Below, piece by piece: positions 1 through 12,469 of a stretch of 64,000 bases of DNA. The notes beneath the pieces are model-generated. The model was given only the letters and a program-made list of their open reading frames with translations, searched no databases and was not told the origin of the DNA. Origin of the DNA: Saururus chinensis (Eukaryota > Streptophyta > Magnoliopsida > Piperales > Saururaceae). A program made the position numbers and the translations under genes. The stretch is taken from contig CP141146.1 in NCBI GenBank assembly GCA_035235625.1, forward strand, positions 11,960,501 to 12,024,500, read 5' to 3'. The first letter of the stretch is position 1. Each line of letters opens with the position of its first letter.

Positions 1-3000
1 CCGATGTTAGTTGCCTACGTACTCATTAGACAACATCTCTAATGTTTCCAACAAGATCGGATCCATACATAGTTCTGCTTAAAAACTACTCTATCCTAAT
101 AAGCATAGCACCACACATGCAATGCTTAAGTATATTTAACCTACATTTTAGTAAGTCATTTAATCATTCCACTTGTCTAATTAACAAGCAACAACAAACA
201 ATGTTATTAATTATCTCACAACTCTTGTTCGACAATTAATACTACCAAATCTGTAACTCTGAGATGACTTGCCCCTCGAGAAATCTCCAAACAAAGTACT
301 CCAACCTTGGAGTAGACTGCTTAACAGTAGCTTGACCCAAATCCCCAGGGCTCTCAATAGCCTGCCACGAATCTGGGGAAGAGGATCCCAACTGTGCTCA
401 TGGACACAGATTGGCAAGAAACACAAGTCTTCCATGATGCTCATGTAACTCCGCTTTTCATACATACTAAATAGTCATGGGAAGACCTGCGGGAGACCCG
501 CAGTAAAGACCCTCTGGTTAATACCTAAACCGTCGTGGTGATGAAGAAGCATATCGCAATCTCCAGCATTATCCATAGAAGTCTAAGGTCTTTATGATCA
601 TTAACTCTGCCAAACATCTGAACTTAGACTAGATTATTTCCATCCAGTCAAGTATTCGTTCAACCATTTGAGTCCTCTTCACCTTGTGAATCAGCCAAAT
701 AAATAGCTCATCCACTGAGCTATGACTCGAAGAATATCCCGTAACCATCCTTGGTTCATTAACCAAGATAAAATTCTATGTCAGGGCCTCGTTCACTCTA
801 TGAACTGGTCCCAACCCTAAAGAAGGTATTTTAGTTATTATCTTGATTAGGTGTTCTCCCCTCAAACCAACAGCAACCTATGTCTCTTGATTAATCTTCA
901 TTAATCTTAAGTTACTGATATAACTTAACATAGCAATAATAAATGTAAGCATCAGAACAATCAACATATATAATATGCAGCCACACAAGTGCATAAATAA
1001 TAAACAGAGGCCCGTTGCATTCCTTTGCAGGGCCAAGGCTCAAAGAATTCAAGCCTGAGAGTGCAATCAACTCCAACACATCGCACGAGTTACATATATA
1101 ATACTCTAGTTGATCAATGCACTCGGTTGCAAACACGTAAAATACGCTGCTTTAAACCTGAGAATTAGGGTTTTACCCCTTATTTCTCATGACACTGCAA
1201 CTCGACAAGGTCTTCGTGTCACTTACTGGTCATGCTCCTTCCTTTTGAAGTCATTTAACATCATTTTAGGGCACCCTAACGCTCGGTTGCTAGGTTATCC
1301 AGTTTAGCGGAAATAGAACATACTGCCCCCTAAGGGCATTATGGTAATTCCACCACCCATCCCTTGGTTTATTATAGTCATCTCACTGCCCATTTATTAA
1401 TTTAAGTCATTGACCTCTCACAATGCTCCACTCTCAGACTGACCTGCGCTTCCATTCACACAAACGTGGGCGGGTCCACTCTAAGGGGTATTTTTGTCAT
1501 TTGGTTTAAGGCCTTAATGACATCCAATGGGTCCAGAATTCAACTCAAGGGTACTACTAGACTTCATGGACTCTATATAATTTTTCTAGCATGCGACGGG
1601 GTCGTGAACCCCTTGAACCAACCCAGGTTTGCACTAACGGTTTACAATGATCCCTAAGAGTAAAAGGGTCAATTACCCATTCACTGGGATTTTTCCTCAC
1701 TACAAGGTTTAGCCTATAATTAGGTTACCCATTAAACTCTTACTGAGAATTTTTTTCAATTTTTAAATCAACTCCTAGGCCTCTGAACCAGAGCCTCGAA
1801 GTCGGGTAAATGGTTCTCACACGATGATTTAACTACCAGGGGTAGAAATGTCATTTTACAATCTCTGGGATTTTTCCCCAAGATGAAACTCGGTCAGAAT
1901 AATCAAAAACCTCTCCAGGTCCAATAGTAATTTTCTAGGATTTTTTTGACACAATTAACCCCTGAACTGGACCCGGTTCAGGGAATATAAATTGTTCTCT
2001 GTTTTTTTCTAAACAAAACAAGACCGGACCGGATCGGGTCAGGTTACCCGACCCGGTCCAGGGAGCAGAAGACCTGTGAGGGTCGTCTTCCCTACGATCG
2101 GCCAGAGGCTGAACGGCCTCTGGCGGCGCCACCCCCTACCACGGCGGTGGGATGGCAGCTCACCGATTTTTCGACCGCCGGCACATGGCGGAACCAACGG
2201 CGTCGAAACTGCTGCCGTCTGGTGGCCAAAACCGCCACTTTCCTTCTTTTTTTTTTAAACGACTGTGAGGCGGCGGCGGTGGCGGCTTCGCCACAACAGC
2301 CCAGGCCGCCGCATCCTGGGCAGCTGCAGCCCAGGCCTGCGCAGCCAGGGCTAGCGTGGTCGGGCCTGCGTAGCCCAAGCTAGCACGGCCTAGCTTGCGC
2401 GGCCGGCCTGCACAGCCCCGCCTCTCTCTTTTTTTTGTTTTTTTTAACGATGACCCGGGGGCCAGCAATGGCAGCCGAAATTGCTGTCGTGAGGGCCGCC
2501 ACAGTCGAAGCTAGGGCCGTTGCGGCCAGAGCCAGGGCCGTCGCGCGACTCCGGTCCGACCATTGTTCCGGTGACCAGAAATCGAAGTACTGTTCATGTA
2601 TATGAACAGTATTTACAGAAATATTTATAGAACAGAAACTACTATAGTTTTTTTATACAAATTAATTCGAAAATTTCACAATAATACCAACTTGAAATCC
2701 TACCTCCGTGGCCGAGTTGACGTTGATCCACCGCCACCGGAGCCTTACCGGAGGTTCGTCGGAAAATTCTCTCATCTCCTTCATTGTCCCCCAAAAACTC
2801 TATTCTCTGCTCTAATCGGGCAAAAGACCCCCCAAAAAAAAACCCTAATTAATTTTATTTATAGACATGGGATTAGGGCTCCTAATCCCATGAGAAATTG
2901 AGCCCTAAAAATAGAATTTCGGAATACTAATTAATCAGGCCCGCATCGCAACTTAAACAGACAGTTCATGCGTTCAATTCGGGTAAACGGGTCCTACACG

Positions 3001-3222
3001 ATATGTTCAACTTCGAACGATCGTATCTCCCTCATCTGAACTCCGTTTCACGTGTTCTTGGTGGCGTTTCAAAGCTATTTTCGTCTATTTTCCATCCATA
3101 TATGATTCAGCCACCACTTCCAACTGATGATCAGGTTATTCTCACAGGAAGATCAAGGGGTCCTACACCCTAATTTCCCCGTGGTTGCCTTCGGGAATTT
3201 TAGAAAATTCCCGGACGTTACA
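1..3222 (+). mobile_element. Long LTR (family A), 5' end outside window
   Basis: This sequence matches, over most of its length, the complete solo LTR at 51133-55561; base 1 corresponds to about 52191. It ends in a typical plant LTR terminus (GGACGTTACA) at 3222, and gypsy integrase coding sequence starts immediately after it. The 5' 460 bases or so are outside the window. The LTR therefore looks inserted into an older gypsy copy, with TGAGG at 3223-3227 as the expected target duplication; its partner lies outside the window. It holds a GC-rich stretch (about 2100-2560) with short degenerate repeats of the type CCTGCGCAGCC, and several ORFs of 60-100 codons that I regard as chance. It could be a solo LTR or one end of a full element. 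Confidence 0.8.
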
Positions 3223-4432
3223 TGAGGAGACTCAAGCCTTTAAGGCTAAGTTGAAGGAGAAGGTGGTGATTGACTTTGAGGAGAGGTCGATTGTGTGTTC
3301 CAATCTCCTTGGAGCTTAAGGAGCGTATCTTATTAGAGGCACATCACTCTAAGTTCTCCATCCACCTAGGGGAAACTAAGATGTATCATGATGTGAACAT
3401 GACATTTTGGTGGAGTGGTATGAAGAGGGACTTTGCTTCTTTTGTGTCCAAATGTTTTGTTTGTCAACAAGTCAAGGCGGAACATCGTCATCTGGGTGGT
3501 TTGCTACAACCCCTTCCTATTCTGGAGTGGAAGTGGGAGAATGTGGCTATGGACTTTGTTTCCAAACTGCCTAAATCATAGAGCGGTAATGACACGGTGT
3601 GGGTCATCGTTGATCGACTCACCAAGTCCGTGCACTTTCTTGTGATAAGGATGACTACTTCACTTGATGCTCTAGCTCCCTTGTATATGAAGGAGGTTGT
3701 GCGGTTGCATGGTATTCCGATGTCTATTGTTTCTCACCATGATCCTCACGTTACTTCCCAATTTCGACAGAGTTTTCAGAGAGCCTTAGGTACATCGTTG
3801 CATCTTAGCTCAGCCTACCATCCTCAAACCGATAGGCAATCATAGAGGACTGTCCAAACACTTGAGCACATGCTTTGGGCATATATACTTAAGTAGAAGG
3901 GCAGTTGGGAGCAGCACCTACCTCTGGTGGATTTTGCCTATAATAATATTACCAGGCGAGCATTAAGATGACACCATTTGAGGCACTCTATGGGTGTCCG
4001 TGTCGATCTCCCCTTTGTTGGAGTGAGGTCGGAGAACATCTTCTTACCGGTCTTGATATTGTGCAACAATCTGTGGAGAAGATCTGACTTATTAGGAAGA
4101 GATTGCAAACTGTACAGAGTCGGCAATAGAGATATGCTGACATATGACAGCGAGACTTGGAGTTTAATGTGGGTGATCATGTCTTTCTCAAGATCTCTCA
4201 ATCTCGTGGTGTTGTTCGGTTTGGTCAACGGGGCAAGTTGTCTCTTAGGTTTATTGGACCGTTTGAGGTCTTGGAACGAGTTGGTGCTATGGCCTACTGT
4301 GTAGCTTTGCCACCTCGGCTTGTCAACATCCATAATGTGTTTCATGTATCACTTCTTCGGAAGTACAAGCCAGACCCGATGCACGCGTTGGATTTCGAGC
4401 CGTTGGAGCTACGAGAGGATCTTTGTAAATGA
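3223..4432 (+). pseudogene. Ty3/gypsy integrase fragment (Del/Tekay-like)
   Basis: This is the integrase part of a gypsy polyprotein, which would insert retrotransposon cDNA into chromosomes. A zinc-binding H2C2 region (about 3330-3475, with CFVCQQVK) is followed by the integrase core (about 3540-3990), beginning MDFVSKLP. After a frameshift comes the C-terminal region (4157-4432) with the GPFEVLERVG and HNVFHVSLLRKY signatures. The fragment is dead. The second catalytic Asp seems lost (VSHHDP where VSDRDP is usual), and the catalytic Glu codon after DRQS is a TAG stop at about 3842. Another stop lies at 3579. No gag, protease, RT or chromodomain remains. The clade call rests on motif similarity only. 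Confidence 0.8.
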
Positions 4433-5176
4433 TCGCTAATTTTTTACTTAAATCAATTTAAAAATAATACATAGTGATTGATCGATATATTATTTCAACA
4501 TACCATCAAATCAACTTGACAATACTGTCAAAACAATCTCTCAAATACAAAAAATGACAATACCTACCTCGTCCATAACTCAATACGTGCAACCTTCTAA
4601 AGCCTCTATTTTTTGTTGAAGACATGGACAATCTTTTTTTCTTTGAGACATAATTTCCTTAGCAGTGCTCCAAATCTGATTGCATACTCGAAGAGAGAAG
4701 AAGTGGGTAGATTAATTATCATTTTATTTAATATTAATAACTATATTTGAAAAAAATATTTTTTTATTAAACAATAAAACTCACATAAAAAAACTTATAA
4801 TACTATTTTTTAACTACTCAACCACTTAAAATAAATAAAATAAAATTTTTAATATAAAATAAATTTTTTTATTAAATAGACCTATTAATTTAAGATAAAA
4901 AAAATTATTAAAATTTTGTAGTAAAAGGGACTACTTTGGTAAAAAAAATGTATAATTTTCATAAAAGAAATGTAGGTCACGTATAAATTCGTCGTAGTGG
5001 ACCCGCTAACGTGACAATTTATCCGTCGACATCCGATTCTCGCAGTCTACGCTTCCGCGGAAATCCGAGCAGGCGTTTGCAAGATTTCCGGTTCCGCTCC
5101 CCAAATTCTCGACGGCCCTTTAAGTTAAAATCAGTTGGTGGATGATTCGGTGGAATTGACATCTCCACGCTCCGAC
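4433..5176 (+). promoter_or_regulatory. Intergenic spacer, repeat, promoter and 5' leader of RING gene
   Basis: The segment from 4735 to about 4935 is an AT-rich dispersed repeat also seen at about 9585-9752 and 47050-47190. A plausible TATA box (TATAAAT, 4982-4988) lies about 190 bases before the chosen start codon, just upstream of a shift to GC-rich sequence at about 4990. A five-codon upstream ORF begins at the ATG at 5142 and ends at 5159. The transcription start was not determined. I see no gene in 4433-4735. Confidence 0.4.
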
Positions 5177-8100
5177 ATGGAAAGGCAGGCAACGAGCCCC
5201 AGGTCGTCGAATTCCTCCGGGAGCGGCGAGATCGTCGACCCGACGCCCCTTCTGGCCGGGCAGGCCGCCGCCCGGGAGGACGGGGATCGGGCGAGACGCT
5301 TCGGGCGGATGGCCGGGGTGCGGGGGATGGCGCGCTTCCTTCGGCGGGCCGGCAGCCGGCGGGTCATGAGGGAGCCGTCGATGCGGGTGCGGGAGACGGC
5401 GGCGGAACAGCTGGAGGAGCGGCAGAGCGACTGGGCTTACTCCCGGCCGGTGGTGGTGCTGGACATCATCTGGAACCTCGCCTTCGTCGCCGTCGCTGCC
5501 GCCGTCCTGATGGTGAGCCGCGGAGAGTCGCCCGCGATACCGCTGAGGATCTGGGTCGTCGGGTACGCTCTGCAGTGCGTGTTGCACATCGTGTGCGTCT
5601 GTGTCGAGTACCGGAGGCGGCGAGGGGCGGCGGAGGATGGAAGGGAGAGTTGGGGTGCGGCGGATTCGGGGTCCGGCGTCGGCCAGAATGTGGAGGATGG
5701 TGATTCTTATGAAGCCCAGCATAATCAGGACACGGGAACGAGGTGTGTCAATGTTATTCAAATTATTGATTCTGATTGTTATGCTTGTTCTGTTGGTTTA
5801 GTAGTAAGTAGTATTGGATTCTGTATCTAGCAATACTGGTTTTAAACAGCTGCTTAGTTACAGTTACAGATATCGTGTATAGTTGACTCAACCATGTTCG
5901 AAATCTGTTCACTAGTGTTTGTTGAAGGTGATAAAATCAGCATTAGCGAGTTTATATATGGAATGACGTGTTAAATCCTACCTCTGCATCCACCTTGATG
6001 ATAGGAATTGGACATTCGTGATTTAACTGACACCCTTAGTTTAATGAATTTAATTGTGATGGGAAGCATGAATGATTGATTCAGGAAATGTTTTGTTGAA
6101 TCCTTTAGTCTTTGATGATTAGAACGTATTTATTACCAATAGATTTGTTTTGAATTGGTATGCAACTGTTTCACTCGTCTAGGAAATTTTCTTTTTATGT
6201 TGCAGGGTTTTTAACCTGGTGCATGGCTTTTGTTCATGACATGATTTTGGTGGATCAGACTAACGAGAGATTATTCGTATGGAAGGGGGCTCTGGAATCA
6301 AAGGGTCTCTTAAATAAGCATGCAAAAATGGGATATAAAATGCAGTTTTAGCGTAAAAACTACTTCTAGATGAACTGGCTATGGTTAAATTGCATGATCA
6401 ATAAATGCCTAGGTAAACCAATTTCAGAATGTATGCTCAGTATTTGACAGAAAAGGAGACATAAGGGATGTAGCCTATAGGATTGTAACAGCTTGGATAA
6501 TGTAGAGAGCAGCGTTCATGTTTCTTTCTGGCGAACTTATTCAGTTAAAGATCAGGAACAGTTCCATAGGACGGATAACCAACCATGCTATGTACAATTG
6601 AGTTTTGGGCATCAAAGAAGGGCAATCCTAATAGTATAGGTGTAGCTAAATGAAAATATTGTAATGAATGGGTGGAAATATTGAAGAGACGATATCTTAA
6701 TGATTGGTGTTTGAGATGGTTAGGCATGTAGGCAGGAGACCACAACGCCAGTCAGGAGATGTACTTACAGTTGTTTGGAGTGATTGAAGAGGGGAAGAGG
6801 AAGATTAAAAGATCATGGATGAAGCCTGTGAAAAGAGGCTTGCAAATAATTGTCTTAAGACTTGATATAACTTATCATCAAAACGGAGGGAGGGCAAGGT
6901 CTATTTCGTTAATCCCAGTTGACTGAGATATGTTCATGATAAACAGTTTGATGAGCTATTGTCATGGACGTGTGTACTTCTAATTTGGATATACTCTTTC
7001 GTGAAAAATTATTGTTCCTTCATTGAAGTTGAAGTGTTGTTAAAGTTTTTAGTTTTTACATAGGATTAAGTGAAAAGGAATTTGACATTTCTATTGATTA
7101 TGTACAATTTGGCATTCATTTATCAACTAAATTGTGATAATTGTTTCTAGTATATTTAGATGGTTTGAGTGGTATTTTGATTGATCACTTGAAGAGGCAT
7201 GTCACTTCTTTGGTTTATTTGGGAACATAGGGCCATCTAGATTTAATCTGAATTAATTGGTCTCCAAACTGCTTAAATTAAGGATACAATTTAGGACAAT
7301 GAGATGACTATAGAAGCTCTGGAAGGTTGTGGACATGTATCCTAAATTAGGACGGTTAATTAGGACAATTAGACATGTTAAGTCATGGCTTTAATTAATT
7401 AGGTGTAACTCATAAATAATTCCACCATGATCTCTGACACTGGAGTTGGCCAAAAGTATGTACATCATTGTTTGATTGTATTATAGTCAAATGATGATAG
7501 AGAATCAATGTGAAAAAAGATGGTGGTAAGATTTTATGGCAGATACACTTCCTAATAATAGTGTTCATGATAGAGTCATGTGAAAGACAATGCATGCATA
7601 TAATTGGTAGGTTTGTGCTTATCATTTTTTCCCATCCTGGGAAGATGAACTCCACAATGCCTATCAAATCTGTGTATCATGTTTAAATAATGATGCCCTG
7701 CTCGGCTTTTCACAAACAAATAGTAAACAATGATAAGTACCTCTAATATGTCTACGGCTCTATGCTAGCTCATTGCCCTAACAAGCACATATTTCACTTT
7801 TTTGTTTTTCTCTTCTGCATTTTTTTTAGTTTTATATGCCCTTCTTTATCCGTGTTTATGTAATATCAGAAATTCCCATTTGTCCATCTGTCTTTACTAT
7901 TTTCTTTATTGTTTCAGTGTTGCAAAGCACCTTGAGTCTGCAAACACAATGTTTTCATTTATATGGTGGATCATTGGGTTCTATTGGGTATCAGCCAGCC
8001 AAAATCTAGCCCATGATTCTCCTCAACTATATTGGTACGTTTTGTCTTGTTTCATCTATAGTTGATTTGAAATGTTTGTTTACCTGCGTGTGTTGTAACA

Positions 8101-9193
8101 TGTTTGTGGCTATTTTTCTGGTGCAGGCTTTGCATTGTATTTCTTGCATTTGATGTCTTCTTTGTCGTTTTCTGTGTTGCTTTGGCATGTCTTATTGGTA
8201 TTGCTGTTTGCTGCTGTCTGCCCTGCATTATTGCAATATTGTATGCTGTTGCAGATCAGGTAATTTTTTGCTTGTGAATATTTTGAATTTTTCATTTTTA
8301 ACTTTATGTAATTTTCAAGAAGCTTATCTGGTTTAACACTCATTCAAGCTCGCATCTTATTCCCATATACATTGCTGTCATGATGCACATCTGTAAGCAG
8401 GAAGGAGCAACTGAAGAAGATGTCCGTCAGCTTCCAAAATACAAATTCCGAAGTTATGGTAACAATGAAAAACTTAATGGTGAAATATCAGTAGGCTTTG
8501 GAGGAGTCATGACTGAATGTGGTACAGAAACCCCCATGGAACACGTTCTTTCTGCAGAGGATGCAGTAAGTTTGAAGTTAGCTGTTAGTTTGAGAAATAA
8601 TGTTTGTCCATCTCTTTTACTCAAGGCAAATTCTTGATGAACTGCATGGCTTCCAATGAACTTTACTTCATAAATTCACCTAGGATAGTTGGCACCTGTC
8701 CTTGGCGATGCTCAGTAAATGTGTTTTCCTATGTATCTGTTAACAAAAGCCAAGTAAGCTTTGTAGCATCTCCCTGCCGTGTGACAAGAAAGTGCCTAGG
8801 GCTAAACGTTATATCTCCTCCAATGTGCTGGTTCATTGCCAAAATTATTGCTTTAACATAGGAGACATATTTGAGAAGCAGCCAGCGGAGGAAGTTTAGC
8901 TCTTGTGACAGCATTGAATACCTCATGAAACCCAATTTGGTGGGGCAGAATGCTTGACCTTCTGAAAAAATGAAACGATAGTGGACACCTTCTGAAAAAA
9001 TTATTCTTTCTGGCTTTTGTAGGAATGTTGCATCTGCCTGTCTGCATATGACGATGGAGCAGAGCTGCGGGAGCTTCCATGTGGCCACCATTTTCACTGT
9101 GCCTGTATAGACAAGTGGTTATTCATTAATGCTACTTGCCCTCTCTGCAAGTATAACATCTTAAAGAGTAGTAACAGCAGGGAAGAAGTGTAG
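5177..9193 (+). CDS. Multi-pass membrane RING-H2 E3 ubiquitin ligase
   Basis: A likely E3 ubiquitin-protein ligase that would pass ubiquitin from an E2 to substrates at an endomembrane. Exons: 5177-5742, 7918-8034, 8127-8259, 8401-8565, 9023-9193; all introns are GT-AG and all junctions stay in frame, giving 383 residues. I chose ATG 5177 because the frame upstream has no other ATG. Residues 1-90 are polar and basic. Hydrophobic segments lie near 91-113, 121-143, 200-215, 229-252 and 254-270. A C-terminal RING-H2 finger uses C329, C332, C347, H349, H352, C355, C366 and C369 (C3H2C3). The conserved [16 protein letters not shown] block and the overall order match the plant At1g12760/RIE1-like family, whose members are of similar length. 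Exon 1 is strikingly GC-rich and the rest AT-rich. No lesion is visible. The substrate is unknown. Confidence 0.92.
6560..6960 (+). mobile_element. LINE-type tail remnant in RING gene intron 1
   Basis: Intron 1 (5743-7917) is mostly unassigned AT-rich sequence. Within it, about 6702-6925 reads as a decayed non-LTR retrotransposon C-terminal region. Phrases resemble the RRP..., GRGRPKKTWMEA and VKRD blocks that usually close plant LINE-1-like ORF2, but stops and frameshifts interrupt them. It lies in the sense orientation relative to the gene. I see nothing identifiable in the rest of the intron. Confidence 0.4.
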
Positions 9194-9752
9194 GTGTAGC
9201 TGGTAGCGGAGCCATATCTGATTATATCTGTCGTAAATAATGCCCCATTTACAAGTCTAGTTACTTTTTTGTTGGTTCACTATTTTCATGTACAGGTCTA
9301 TTCTTTCTCGTACGAACATATATAAGGACATGCGGGGCGTGAGTTTTGCTTATAGACAAGTGATTAGGTGTCAGCCTCTTTTATGCTTCAATTTTACTTT
9401 AGTGAGCGAAGGTTGTATAATCTATCCCTGTTGTTGTTGATGTCAATGTTGGTAATCTCAAATCTCAGATAGTATTAAAAAGATATTGCCATTTGGATTT
9501 TGTCTATGGTGTTGTAGTTTTTTATTAAAAAAAAGTAATAAATACACTTCAAACTTTTTTTACTCTGTCTGGCCAATATTAATAGTTATATTTGAAAAAA
9601 TAGTTATTGAATTGTAAAACTCATATCTAAGAAAAAGAAAAATAAGCTTATAATACTCTTTCTTTAAGTACTCAACTATTTAAATTGATTAAAATGAAGT
9701 TATTAATATGGAATAAATATTTTTGTCAAATAAAGCTATTAATGCAAGACAA
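9194..9752. other. RING gene 3' flank and AT-rich dispersed repeat
   Basis: The first 300-400 bases after the stop codon are presumably the 3' UTR; AATAAT at about 9226 is a weak candidate poly(A) signal. From about 9585 to 9752 lies a copy of the AT-rich repeat seen upstream of the gene at about 4735-4935, in the same orientation. The gypsy element at 9753 inserted into the end of this repeat. Confidence 0.45.
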
Positions 9753-10293
9753 TGATATAGAGGGGTATTTTAGTCTTTTGTATAGTTAGCTCAGCTTAAA
9801 GACTTTTTAGTTATTTTCAGCATATAATACATTGTTTTTTGGTTGAGGGTTAATAGGGGTAATTGTGTTAGATTTCAAAAGCCATTTTGGATATTTGTAA
9901 TGAGAAGGGTATTTTTGTAATCTGTTCACTAGGTAGTTACGGGGTGTCAAAATCAGTTAGTTACGAGGTATTAGAATCGATTAGTTACAAGGAAGGGTGA
10001 ATAAGTAGTGGGAAAAAAGAAAGGAAAAGGGGATTTTTAATTTGAATGTAATTTCTTTCTAAAAATATATGCTCTGCTCAGAGATTTGAGTTAGGATTAT
10101 GGATTTAGTCGTGTAACCTTTCATGGATTTGAAGGCCTTTTAACTTGTAGATTTAAGCTTGTAATCCTCAATTTATCCCGAAAATTAATAGAGATACTAC
10201 TCCTTTCCTCCATTTTTGTGTTCTCAGTTTGGATTCACTACCCTATTTGGTTCCTACTGTGCCATTGTTGTTCTTCATTTATTTGTTACATCA
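9753..10293 (+). repeat. Left LTR of decayed gypsy element
   Basis: This 541-bp LTR begins TGATATAGAGG and ends TGTTACATCA. It aligns with 16589-17014 (TGATTTAGAGG ... TGTTGCATCA); the right copy lacks an internal block of about 100 bases. The flanking five bases GACAA (9748-9752) pair with GACAT (17015-17019) as a target duplication with one mismatch. After the LTR comes TTTGACATCGTGTGTGGG, which resembles the TTTGGCGCCGTCTGTGGG primer-binding site of many plant gypsy elements. Confidence 0.85.
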
Positions 10294-10859
10294 AATTTGA
10301 CATCGTGTGTGGGAAAATGAAGGCCCTCCATGGTAGCTCCACCTCTTGCAAAATCTATTTCTATTTTAGCTATCATCGATTTGGTGCAGCAGCATGTCCA
10401 GTCACAGCAACACACTCAGATTCATATGTAGTAGATCGTTCAAAAGTAGTAGCAACTCAGTGTTCTTCATCCTCAGATCTAGCGAAAACCTCAGCAAAAG
10501 TAGAGTAGAGGACAATGGAGAAAGCAAACCACCTCCAGTTTCTACTAGGCCATCAACCCCTATTGCCATAAGCTTTTGGAGCTCCACCAATGCAAGCAGG
10601 TGGACCACCCCCAGGGTTGCCCCTGCTAGGTATTGTAGGAGACAAGTTGTCACCATGGCAACACAATAGCCCCTCCACCCCGCTAGTCATGCTAAAGCCC
10701 TTGGAGGATGCGAGGGACTATTCCTGCATGGAGGAAGGCAAATTGAGGACTTTCAACAGCCATGAAGGCTCCAAATGGTTGGATGACATGTCCATTTGCA
10801 TCATGCTAGTGGGACATCCTGCCTACCAATGAGCTACAGTAGCTCATCCTCCTTTATTC

Positions 10860-11650
10860 CCAGCGGAGGAATCCAGTGATGAAGATGAACCTCCAGACCC
10901 AAACAAAGGTAATGTTTTTTACCAAATTAAACCAAAGCTAGAACTCCCTACTTTTAATGGTCGGATGAGCATTGAAGAGTTTTTAGATTGGTTGTTTGAA
11001 GTCAAGAATTATTTTTAGGTGATAGAAGTGCCCAATGAGATGAAAATAAAGTTTCTTTCATGTAAATTAAAGAGGGGAGCCGTAACCTCATTGGAAAACA
11101 TCCCCTACGATCATGGTCACAGACGAAGTAGCTCTTAAGGAACCAACTCATGCCCATTAACTATGAGCAAATGTTGTTTAAACAGTACTAAGATTGCCGG
11201 CAAGGAAATGAAATTGTTTTGGAGTATTTGGAGAACTTCTAAAGGTTGGCAACGAGGAATAACATTATTGAGTCATAGGCACATAAGATAACTGGATTTA
11301 CAAGTTGTTTAAAGTTTCATTTAAAGGAAAAATTGGCCGGCCACTCTTTCAACTCTCTTTCGGAAGTAACTCAAATTGCTCTTTGGAATGAGAGTCTTGC
11401 TAAGAGGAGTATAGAAAGATGATGGTTTTATTCAAGGAATGCAAGTGAATGAGGGTCTAAATAAGTAGTAAATGAAGACTCTTCTAAAAAATTTCTCAAT
11501 AATGAAGCTGCCAGAAATTCTTATAGAGCTACTACCCCAACTTCTAAACCTAGTTCTGCTCAAACCACAAGCTCCAATCTCATCATTTACTATAAGTGTA
11601 GATAGTTAGGATACATCTCAAGTGGCTATCCCCTCAGAAAATTTGTCCCT
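10860..11650 (+). pseudogene. Gypsy gag remnant
   Basis: Decayed gag, the structural protein that packages retrotransposon RNA. Recognisable blocks are PTFNGRMSIEEFLDWLFEV (about 10950-11007), an INYEQMLFKQY-like stretch at about 11157-11190 and RLATRNNIIES at about 11239-11272. A badly eroded CCHC zinc knuckle lies at about 11580-11645. Many stops break the frame. Confidence 0.7.
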
Positions 11651-11839
11651 ACCACTGTTGTGATCACGGTTCTAGATGCTATAGATGCTAAAATTGTAGA
11701 GACAGTTGAGAAGGAACTTGTGAAAAGAGTATATAGCAATGAAGATGATTGATTACATGGGAGAGCTAAGCAGAATTGTTAGTGTTGAGAAGGATTTTGA
11801 TTTCCACTAAAGAAGTTGAAGACTCACAAAGGAACAAAT

Positions 11840-12125
11840 TGTTCACTATCATCGGGACTATACAAAACAAGGTGTATAAAGTGATTATTTATGGCGGAAG
11901 TACCAAAAATTTTATTGTCAAATTAGTCATTTAGCAACTTAATCTTCCCACCGATAAGATCCTAAGCCCTACTCCTTAGAGTGGATCAAAGAGATAGGTA
12001 ACATCAAAGTTGAAGAATATTGTAAGGTACTATTTTTCATTGGAAATCATTATTCAGCCGATATTGTTTGTGAGGTTATTGAGATGGGTACATGTCAACT
12101 TCTATTAGGGAGGCCTTGACAATTT
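11840..12125 (+). pseudogene. Gypsy aspartic protease remnant
   Basis: The protease would cleave the polyprotein. The active-site block reads YGGSTKNFIV (about 11890-11920) where plant gypsy proteases have D-[GS]-G-S, so the catalytic Asp is replaced by Tyr. The downstream LLGRPWQF-type block survives in fragments near 12100-12125. Stops and frame changes are frequent. Confidence 0.6.
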
Positions 12126-12469
12126 AATGTCCAAACTATACATGATGGAAGAGAGAACACATATTCATTCAAGCAACAAGCGGTAAAAGTTATTCTCATG
12201 CGTAGCAAGTCAACCATTTCTAAAAGAAGCAAAGAGAAGTTGAATTATGTTGTCTCACACAAAGATATACAGCCAACTAGCAAAAATCCAACAAATGCTA
12301 CTTTTTTTATGACTAAAAACTACAAGGACCTGGCCGCCACTAAAATTGTGTACTTATTGGTCAACAAGGCTGTAGAGATAATGTAGAAATATGATATTAA
12401 AGTCACCCACAACAGGTTCAACCCCTCTTAGAGAAGTATAAGTAGCTGGTCACGAAGAACTCCCCTTAA

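Noticed and set aside
2076-2468. ORFs of 60-102 codons on both strands in LTR A
   Set aside because: They lie in GC-rich LTR repeats, are low complexity, and the corresponding region of the second copy of this LTR (55% or so of the way along) has no matching open frame.
5120-5761. 213-codon minus-strand ORF over RING exon 1
   Set aside because: It is the antisense of a GC-rich real exon; the plus frame matches a known protein family and the minus frame is an Arg/Pro/His-rich shadow.
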